Shown here: positions 58,991-64,000 of the stretch, one piece after another
Layout: every line of letters starts with the position of its first letter
Numbering within the stretch: position 1 is the stretch's first letter
Source: CAJMSU01 sp964650315
GTDB lineage: Bacteria > Bacillota_I > Bacilli_A > RF39 > UBA660
DNA length: 64,000 bases
Assembly: GCA_964650315.1 (NCBI GenBank)
Contig: CAZYQE010000004.1
Span: forward strand, 25,300 to 89,299
Direction of reading: 5' to 3'
Notes under the pieces: model-generated
What the model was told of the DNA's origin: nothing
Database searches by the model: none
The model's input: the letters and a program-made list of their open reading frames with translations, nothing else
Made by a program: the position numbers and the translations under genes

Positions 58991-59584
58991 ATGGATTATA
59001 AAAATATTAATGATTATGAAGTTTTATATATGATAAACGAAAAAAATGATTATGCTCAAGGTGTTATGTATAATAAATATTTACCTATTATTAAGAAAAT
59101 AGCGGCTAGATATAATAATTTTGCAAAACAAAGAGGTGCAGAATATGAGGATTTAGTACAAGAAGGTTATATAGGACTAAATAATGCTATTAATAGTTAT
59201 AAAGATAATTTAAATACATTGTTTTATACTTATGCCTGTTTGTGTATTGAAAGACAAATAGGTGTTTTTTGTAGGAGTTTATCTAGTAAAAGAAATGAAG
59301 TATTAAATAGTTGTTGCTTTGATGAAAATATATTTATTAACCAACATAATATATTTGATAGTACTAATCCAGAAGTGTTTAGTATAGATAACGAAAACTA
59401 TAATAGTCTTATTAAATTAAAAAATAGATTTAGCTTGATTAATAGTTGTATATTTGAACTTAGATATAATGGTTTTACATACAAAGAAATATCTAATTTA
59501 TTAGATTTATCTATGAGTTCTGTTGATGGTAGATTATCTAAAATAAGAAAAAATTTACATAGAATAGGTAAAAATATTATTTAA
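58991..59584 (+). CDS. sigH: Sigma-70 family factor, SigH-like
   Basis: 197 residues. Region 2 has YEDLVQEGYIGLNNAINSYKDN and a C-terminal region 4 with a helix-turn-helix GFTYKEISNLLDLSMSSVDGRLSKIRKNL. Sequence and place (after rlmB, before secE-nusG) fit SigH, which starts sporulation and competence in Bacillus. Region 2.3/2.4 is moderately divergent. The first bases after rlmB include AGAGGGACT as ribosome binding site, and the gap is 7 bases. Confidence 0.88.
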   Translation: MDYKNINDYEVLYMINEKNDYAQGVMYNKYLPIIKKIAARYNNFAKQRGAEYEDLVQEGYIGLNNAINSYKDNLNTLFYTYACLCIERQIGVFCRSLSSKRNEVLNSCCFDENIFINQHNIFDSTNPEVFSIDNENYNSLIKLKNRFSLINSCIFELRYNGFTYKEISNLLDLSMSSVDGRLSKIRKNLHRIGKNII

Positions 59585-59634
59585 AGTTTGTTTTTTTTAT
59601 AATTTTGATTTAAAATAATAATAGGGTGAATAGT

Positions 59635-60627
59635 ATGGTAAAGGCAGTTTTAAGACGAAAAAAAATACTTAACAAAAAATTAAAACTATCTGGTAGTAAA
59701 GACGGTAATGTAAAAAACTATATCATTACTGGTTTAGGTGTGCATGTATCTGGAAAACTTGCCAACCCTGCTTTATATAATGAAATAGCTAATCATGCTG
59801 ATCCTGTTATTAATGTTGATGTAGATAAAAGAGAAAATGATAAAGTTATAGATTTTACTAAATATAAGAAAGTAAAAACAAAGAAAGATACTGATAATAT
59901 TACTTTTGCTGAGTGGTTTGAAAATATGCATGATGATGAAGAATTAAGAGAAGCTTTTATTAATATGGATTTAGCTATGAAGTTTATTCATAATAGAAAT
60001 TTTTGTGTGAAGAGTTTTAATCCTAAAGAAATAGAAATATTAAACAATTCTTTAAAACAAATAAAATTTGATACTCTTTTAAAAATGCCTAATGATTCTT
60101 ATGATAAAAAAGAGTTAATAAAAGAAGATATTTATAGTTCTGCTTTCTTACAAATAGCTGCATATATGAATAATGTTTCTAGTAGTGCTTATAATGATCA
60201 ATCTATTACAGATTTTTTAGCTAATATGAAACCAGACTTTCTAAGAGAAAACTTTGATAGTTTTATTACTTTTATTCCTGAAAAAGATGTTCCTTATTAT
60301 AGGGGAGTAGTGCAAAGAGGAGCTTCTGTATATTTTAGTGAATTTGTTAAAGAGCAAAAGAAAAGAGATTTAGAAGCATTAGAAAAAGAAATAGATGGTG
60401 GAATGGGTTCTTCTCAAGGTAAGGAATCTGGTAAGTCTCTTGTTAAGAGTAATGGTACTTACTCTAGTGATAATTTGATAGATAATAATGATGCTAACAA
60501 TAGAAATATATATGGTAATATTGATGGTCTTGATATTGCAGCTTTTGCTAAAGCATATGTACTACCAGTATTACTTATAATTATAGGTATAATCTTCATA
60601 GTTTTAGCATATATTATGAGTAATTAA
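59635..60627 (+). CDS. Tail-anchored protein of unknown function
   Basis: 330 residues from ATG at 59635 (GGGTGAATAGT upstream). The N-terminus is very basic (VKAVLRRKKILNKKLK). A mostly helical middle region follows, then a Ser/Gly/Asn-rich linker (about 265-300), and finally one hydrophobic helix (about 309-327, LPVLLIIIGIIFIVLAYIM) at the very end. The topology suggests a cytoplasmic domain held by a C-terminal tail anchor. No family was recognised. It lies alone between sigH and secE, where rpmG normally sits. Confidence 0.82.
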   Translation: MVKAVLRRKKILNKKLKLSGSKDGNVKNYIITGLGVHVSGKLANPALYNEIANHADPVINVDVDKRENDKVIDFTKYKKVKTKKDTDNITFAEWFENMHDDEELREAFINMDLAMKFIHNRNFCVKSFNPKEIEILNNSLKQIKFDTLLKMPNDSYDKKELIKEDIYSSAFLQIAAYMNNVSSSAYNDQSITDFLANMKPDFLRENFDSFITFIPEKDVPYYRGVVQRGASVYFSEFVKEQKKRDLEALEKEIDGGMGSSQGKESGKSLVKSNGTYSSDNLIDNNDANNRNIYGNIDGLDIAAFAKAYVLPVLLIIIGIIFIVLAYIMSN

Positions 60628-60632
60628 ATATA

Positions 60633-60661
60633 TTGACATTTCTTAGTGTTTATGGTATTTT
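60633..60661 (+). promoter_or_regulatory. Promoter for secE-nusG
   Basis: Perfect TTGACA (60633-60638), 17 bases, TATTTT (60656-60661). Start near 60668. Confidence 0.65.
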
Positions 60662-60667
60662 AAATAT

Positions 60668-60690
60668 GAACACGAACGAAGTGTTTTTAT
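60668..60690 (+). terminator. Hairpin at the secE-nusG transcript start (terminator or attenuator)
   Basis: AACAC (60669-60673), loop GAACGAA, GTGTT (60681-60685), then TTTATTTT. It begins about where the predicted promoter would start, so it may end transcription of the upstream gene or act as a 5' stabiliser/attenuator. Confidence 0.5.
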
Positions 60691-60718
60691 TTTGATAAAA
60701 AATAGGAATGGTGATTAT

Positions 60719-61039
60719 ATGGCTGAAGTCAGAAAAAGAGAAAAAAGAAAAGAATATAAAGTAGCTAAAAATACTAATAAAAATAAGCAAAAAAACACAA
60801 AAAAAGAATCAAAACCAGTAGCAAAAAAAACTACTAAAAAAGTAGAAGAAAAGAAAAGCTTATGGGTTAGATTTAGAATATTTTGTCATGGGGTTAAGAG
60901 TGAATTTAAGAAAGTTCACTGGCCTAGTAAGAAAGATATGATTAAATATTCTATTGCGACAATAGTATTTATAATATTTTTTGCATTATTCTTTAGATTA
61001 ATACAAACAATATTTGCGATTTTATTAAAACTAGTATAG
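60719..61039 (+). CDS. secE: Preprotein translocase subunit SecE
   Basis: 106 residues from ATG at 60719 (GGTGATTAT upstream). The first 55 residues are Lys/Thr-rich; the family core begins at FCHGVKSEFKKVHWPSKKDMIKYS and ends with one membrane helix (about 84-104). SecE clamps SecY in the translocon. The Lys-rich extension is longer than in Bacillus SecE (59 residues). Precedes nusG by 10 bases, the standard pair. Confidence 0.95.
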   Translation: MAEVRKREKRKEYKVAKNTNKNKQKNTKKESKPVAKKTTKKVEEKKSLWVRFRIFCHGVKSEFKKVHWPSKKDMIKYSIATIVFIIFFALFFRLIQTIFAILLKLV

Positions 61040-61049
61040 GAGGATTATT

Positions 61050-61583
61050 ATGGATAAACAATGGTATGTAGTTAATACTTATTCTGGACATGAGAATAAA
61101 GTTAAAGAAAAGTTAGAGATGAGAGCAGAATCTATGGGTATGCAAGATTATATCCTTAGAATAGTAATCCCAGAAGAAAAAGTTGTTGAAGTAAAAGATG
61201 GAGTTACTAAAGAAAAAATAAAGAAAATGTTTCCAGGTTATATTATAGTTGAAATGGTTATGACTGATGAAGCATGGTATGTAGTTCGTAATACTCCTGG
61301 TGTTACTGGATTTATTGGATCTAGTGGTAAAGGTGCTAAACCAACACCATTACAACCTGCTGAAGTAGATAAAATACTTGGTAATATGGGTATTAGCAGA
61401 ATGGATGTTGATACTGAATTAGAAGTTGGAGAAAAAGTTAATATTATTGATGGACCATTCAAAGGAATGTTTGGTACTATCGATAGTGTAGATTTACCAA
61501 ATCAAAAAATTACTCTAACAGTAGATTTATTTGGACAAGAAACTTCTGTAGAAGTTGAATTAAGTCAAATACAAAAAGCATAA
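61050..61583 (+). CDS. nusG: Transcription termination/antitermination factor NusG
   Basis: 177 residues. WYVVNTYSGHENKVKEKL, then LRIVIPEEKVVEVKDGV and FPGYIIVEMVMTDEAWYVVRNTPGVTGFIG give the NGN domain. The KOW domain holds VGEKVNIIDGPFKGMFGTIDSVD. It binds RNA polymerase and links it to Rho or the ribosome. AGGAGGAT precedes the ATG; a long leader to rplK follows. Confidence 0.98.
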   Translation: MDKQWYVVNTYSGHENKVKEKLEMRAESMGMQDYILRIVIPEEKVVEVKDGVTKEKIKKMFPGYIIVEMVMTDEAWYVVRNTPGVTGFIGSSGKGAKPTPLQPAEVDKILGNMGISRMDVDTELEVGEKVNIIDGPFKGMFGTIDSVDLPNQKITLTVDLFGQETSVEVELSQIQKA

Positions 61584-61648
61584 AATAGTTGCAAAGACTA
61601 TTTAAATATGTTATTATTTAAGAGCTATATTTATTTTAATATAGATTA

Positions 61649-61703
61649 AGTGGGAAGCGTGGTTTGCATTTATGAAAGCGGGAATCAAGCTATTTGGACC
61701 ACT
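61649..61703 (+). promoter_or_regulatory. Structured leader of rplK (L1/L11-type)
   Basis: AGTGGGAAGC near 61649-61658 and GCTATTTGGACCACT at 61689-61703 can close a stem (AGTGG with CCACT) with an internal arm between. The same 5' GTGG-AAG and 3' GCTAT-T-ACCAC pattern recurs before rplA. An autogenous L1 (or L11) binding site is the likely role, but I could not fold or search it. Confidence 0.55.
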
Positions 61704-61736
61704 CGCGAAAACTAAAATTTATAGGAGGTGTTTTTC

Positions 61737-62279
61737 GTGGCAAAGGAAGTAGTTAATAAGATTAAATTACAAATTCCAGCAGGAAAAGCTACACCAGCTC
61801 CACCAGTTGGTACAGTTTTAGGTCCAGCAGGAATTAATTTACAAGAATTTTGTACTAAGTATAATGATGCTACTAGAGATAAGATGGGAGACGTTTTACC
61901 TGTAGAAATATCAGTATACGAAGATAGAAGTTTTGATTTTATAATTAAAACTCCACCTACAAGTTTCTTAATAAAGAAATATGCTAAGATCAAGAAAGGT
62001 GCAGCTACTGGAGCTAGAGAAGAAGTAGCTACATTAACTGAAGATCAATTAAAAGAAATTGCTGAGATTAAATTACCAGATTTAAATGCTTATGATGTAG
62101 AAGGAGCTATGAAAGTTGTAGCTGGTACTGCTATGAACATGGGTGTTAAGATTCCTGGTTATACTGATTCAGATAAAGTATATGAAGAACTTGTAATAGA
62201 AGAACCTGAAGAAGGAAAAACAGAAGAAGAACCAGCAGAAGAAACTACTGAAGAAGAAAATAAAGAAAACGAAGAATAA
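61737..62279 (+). CDS. rplK: 50S ribosomal protein L11, with acidic C-terminal tail
   Basis: 180 residues from a GTG start (AGGAGGTGTTTTTC upstream). KIKLQIPAGKATPAPPVGTVLGPAGINLQEFC, in pieces, is the conserved N-terminal domain, and ATLTEDQLKEIAEIKLPDLNAYDVEGAMKVVAGTAMNMGV gives the RNA-binding domain. Typical L11 ends near residue 141; here about 38 further residues are mostly Glu (EELVIEEPEEGKTEEEPAEE). L11 forms the GTPase-associated stalk base on 23S rRNA. Confidence 0.96.
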   Translation: MAKEVVNKIKLQIPAGKATPAPPVGTVLGPAGINLQEFCTKYNDATRDKMGDVLPVEISVYEDRSFDFIIKTPPTSFLIKKYAKIKKGAATGAREEVATLTEDQLKEIAEIKLPDLNAYDVEGAMKVVAGTAMNMGVKIPGYTDSDKVYEELVIEEPEEGKTEEEPAEETTEEENKENEE

Positions 62280-62286
62280 AAAGGAA

Positions 62287-62336
62287 AACATATAGGTTTA
62301 ACCTATGTGGAAGGGAAACCGCTATATACCACATAA
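62287..62336 (+). promoter_or_regulatory. Two-state leader of rplA
   Basis: Hairpin A pairs CATATAGGT (62289-62297) with ACCTATGTG (62301-62309). Hairpin B pairs TATGTGG (62304-62310) with CCACATA (62329-62335). They share TATGTG and are mutually exclusive; hairpin B lies right before the AGGAGG site. This suits control by L1, whose leader targets resemble such stems. Confidence 0.6.
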
Positions 62337-62349
62337 GGAGGATAAAAAT

Positions 62350-63042
62350 ATGAAAAGAAGTAAAAAATATACTGAAGCTATTAAAAAAGTAGATAAATCT
62401 AAAGTATATACTAAAGAAGAAGCTGTTAAATTAGTAAAAGATACTTCTACTACTTCATTTGATGGAACAGTTGAAGTAGCTATGAGATTAAATATTGATA
62501 CTAAGAAAGCAGATCAACAATTAAGAGGAGCTATTGTTCTTCCTAAAGGAACTGGTAAAACTTCTAAAGTTTTAGTAATTGCTAAGGGAGATAAAGCTAA
62601 AGAAGCAAAAGAGGCTGGAGCTGATTTTGTAGGAGATACTGATATGTTAGAAAAAATTGAAAAAGATAATTGGTTCGATTTTGATACTATGATTGCTACT
62701 CCTGATATGATGCCACTTCTTGGTAAATTAGGTAGAGTATTAGGACCTAAAGGTTTAATGCCAAATCCTAAGACTGGTACAGTTACTATGGATGTAGCTA
62801 AAGCAGTTAATGAAACTAAGGGTGGAAAAGTTGAATATAGAGCTGATAGTTTTGGAAATATACATGGAGTTATTGGTAAAGTTTCATTTAGTGATAAAGA
62901 TTTATTAGAAAACTTAAATGCTTTTGTTGCAGCTATATTAAAAGTAAGACCTGCAACAGTAAAAGGTGAATATGTTAAGAATATATCTATAGCTTCTACT
63001 ATGGGTCCTGGAATCAAAGTAGAAAATGATTTTGACAAATAG
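62350..63042 (+). CDS. rplA: 50S ribosomal protein L1
   Basis: 230 residues from ATG at 62350 (AAGGAGGATAAA upstream); the frame runs further back through the leader and is not used there. Motifs: LRGAIVLPKGTGKTSKV, PDMMPLLGKLGRVLGPKGLMPNPKTGTV and VEYRADSFGNIHGVIGKVSF. L1 forms the mobile stalk and represses its own operon. It follows rplK by 70 bases holding the two-state leader. Confidence 0.97.
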   Translation: MKRSKKYTEAIKKVDKSKVYTKEEAVKLVKDTSTTSFDGTVEVAMRLNIDTKKADQQLRGAIVLPKGTGKTSKVLVIAKGDKAKEAKEAGADFVGDTDMLEKIEKDNWFDFDTMIATPDMMPLLGKLGRVLGPKGLMPNPKTGTVTMDVAKAVNETKGGKVEYRADSFGNIHGVIGKVSFSDKDLLENLNAFVAAILKVRPATVKGEYVKNISIASTMGPGIKVENDFDK

Positions 63043-63072
63043 GAAGTTATAGTATATAATAAAGACAATTTA

Positions 63073-63178
63073 TTGGTGCCATAGACAGTAGGTATAAAAA
63101 TAAATCCTACCGAGGACTAAAATCTGATTTTAAGAGTTCTTGTGCTGTCTAAGTATAAGGACCTTTTTTATGGCATCC
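63073..63178 (+). promoter_or_regulatory. L10 leader RNA (rplJL autoregulation)
   Basis: ATAGACAGTAGGT followed by AATCCTACCGAGGAC and later GTGCTGTCT are the hallmarks of the L10(L12)4-binding leader. GGTGCCAT near 63076 can pair with ATGGCATCC near 63171-63179, and GACAG with CTGTC. In Firmicutes the L10-L12 complex binds here to attenuate rplJL. Confidence 0.85.
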
Positions 63179-63198
63179 CTAATATAGGAGGTGAATTA

Positions 63199-63693
63199 AT
63201 GGCAAGTGAAGCAGCTTTAGCAAAAAAGCAAGTTATAATTGATGAAATTAAGGATCGTGTTAAGAATGCTAGTACTGTAGTATTATTTGACTATCGAGGA
63301 TTAACAGATGCTGAAACTAAAGAATTACGTGTTAAACTTAGAGAAACAAATTCAGACTATAAAGTATATAAGAATACTTTAATGGCTAGAGCATTTAACG
63401 AATTAGATATTGATCTTAATGATGCTTTAACTGGTCCAAGTGCTTTTGCATTTAGCGAAGATCAAGTTGCACCAATTAAGATATTATCTGAGTTTGCTAA
63501 AGATCACGAAGCATTAAAACTTAAAGTAGGGATTATCGATGGAGAGAAAGCAGATCAAGCAAAACTTGCAGAATATGCAACTCTACCTTCAAGAGACGAC
63601 TTACTTACAATGCTTGCTGGTGGTATGATAGGTATCGTAAGAGACTTATCTATATGTTTAGACTTATACAGTCAACAAAAAGAAGAAAATTAA
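63199..63693 (+). CDS. rplJ: 50S ribosomal protein L10
   Basis: 164 residues from ATG at 63199 (GGAGGTGAATTA upstream). KKQVIIDEIKDRVKNASTVVLFDYRGLT, in pieces, with ELRVKLRETNSDYKVYKNTLMARAF match L10; the C-terminal half is the L12-binding helix region. It anchors L7/L12 dimers to the stalk. It follows the L10 leader and leads rplL by 30 bases. The frame opens 19 codons earlier inside the leader, which is not used. Confidence 0.97.
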   Translation: MASEAALAKKQVIIDEIKDRVKNASTVVLFDYRGLTDAETKELRVKLRETNSDYKVYKNTLMARAFNELDIDLNDALTGPSAFAFSEDQVAPIKILSEFAKDHEALKLKVGIIDGEKADQAKLAEYATLPSRDDLLTMLAGGMIGIVRDLSICLDLYSQQKEEN

Positions 63694-63723
63694 TTTAAAA
63701 ATAAGAAATAGGAGGAATTATAA

Positions 63724-64000
63724 ATGGCTAAATTAAATAAAGATGATTTTATCAGTAGTTTAAAAGAAATGAATTTATTAGAAATTAAGGAATTAGTAGA
63801 TGCAATGAAAGAAGAATTTGGAGTAGATCCAACTGCTGTAGCTGCTGCTGCACCTGCTGCTGGAGGAGCTGCTGGAGATGCTGCACCTGCTAATGTAACA
63901 GTATCAATCGCTGATGCTGGAGCTGCTAAAGTTGCAGTTATCAAAGTAGTTAAAGAAATTACTGGTTTAGGATTAAAAGAATCTAAAGATATCGTTGATA
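63724..64000 (+). CDS. rplL: 50S ribosomal protein L7/L12 (cut by window edge)
   Basis: The first 92 codons lie in the window. MAKLNKDDFISSLKEMNLLEIKELVDAMKEEFGV, in pieces, is the dimerisation domain. An Ala/Gly/Pro-rich hinge (about 38-62) follows, then the C-terminal domain with VIKVVKEITGLGLKESKDIV. It recruits translation factors. AGGAGGAATTATAA precedes the ATG. The last about 30 residues lie past 64000. Confidence 0.95.
   Translation, partial: MAKLNKDDFISSLKEMNLLEIKELVDAMKEEFGVDPTAVAAAAPAAGGAAGDAAPANVTVSIADAGAAKVAVIKVVKEITGLGLKESKDIVD

Noticed and set aside
60628..60718. Hidden rpmG (L33) between the tail-anchored gene and secE
   Set aside because: The gap is only 91 bases and has no frame with the L33 Cys motifs.
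62514..63068. 184-residue antisense open frame over rplA
   Set aside because: It is the complement of a highly conserved ribosomal protein gene, has no ribosome binding site and no recognisable protein; a codon-composition shadow.
1..64000. Mobile elements, CRISPR arrays, defence islands
   Set aside because: No transposase, integrase, phage gene or direct-repeat array with spacers was found; gene order is conserved core throughout.
1..64000. TGA read as Trp (Mollicutes code)
   Set aside because: TGA terminates yabG, pth, tadA and comK at family-typical ends, and Trp is encoded by TGG in all conserved motifs.

Overview
This is an AT-rich chromosomal window centred on a replication origin. 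The gene content and order are those of low-GC Firmicutes (class Bacilli): rpmH-rnpA-yidC-jag-mnmE-mnmG-rsmG-noc-parA-parB on the left, and dnaA-dnaN-recF-gyrB-gyrA, then SRP RNA-tadA-dnaX-ebfC-recR-bofA, then pth-mfd-spoVT, tatD-3D protein, rsmA-yabG-veg-spoVG, yabP-yabQ-divIC, tilS-ftsH, lysS, clpC, cysS-mrnC-rlmB-sigH-secE-nusG-rplK-rplA-rplJ-rplL on the right. The standard genetic code fits (TGA ends several genes). Sporulation-linked genes (spoVT, yabG, yabP, yabQ, bofA, spoVG, a SigH-like sigma factor) suggest a spore former or recent descendant of one. The extreme AT content and gene losses (no yaaA, fin, hpt, rpmG, rnmV, ctsR or mcsAB at their usual places) resemble uncultured or Erysipelotrichales-like Bacilli. 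The exact taxon cannot be read from this window.

Layout. Genes at 1-15123 all run leftward and genes from 15444 onward all run rightward, so transcription points away from the origin. The left arm holds dnaB (cut by the window edge), rplI, a shortened GdpP-like phosphodiesterase, rpsR-ssb-rpsF, ychF, an AbgT-type transporter, the ParA/ParB pair, Noc, tRNA-modification enzymes, YidC, RNase P protein and L34. The origin has two DnaA-box clusters flanking dnaA (15184-15443 and 16821-16961), with an AT-rich unwinding candidate next to dnaN.

Right arm. Between gyrA and tadA lie three near-perfect parS sites and two Noc-box-like palindromes, followed by the small SRP RNA. A further Noc-box-like palindrome is inside dnaX. 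The 27-36 kb region is housekeeping DNA repair, translation and RNA modification. A Met-type T-box controls a Nudix gene and metG. From 39 to 45 kb there is a cell-surface locus (3D-domain protein, two paralogous membrane-anchored exported proteins, ER-type signal peptidase) followed by sporulation genes. The rest is protein quality control, tRNA synthetases, SigH, an unrecognised tail-anchored protein, secretion and ribosomal proteins with leader RNAs.

Most interesting points: the parS/Noc-box nest matched to a ParB and a Noc whose specificity residues fit those sites, Noc having a very long acidic linker and no membrane-targeting helix; an A9 tract in dnaX positioned to yield a short clamp-loader subunit; an FtsH with a Rho-N/SAP-like tail; a ComK homologue beside the origin; an exported-protein pair with its own SipW-type peptidase; an 8-codon ORF overlapping the TTG start of recF; and two related stem elements before rplK and rplA. 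No phage, transposon, CRISPR array or defence island was seen.
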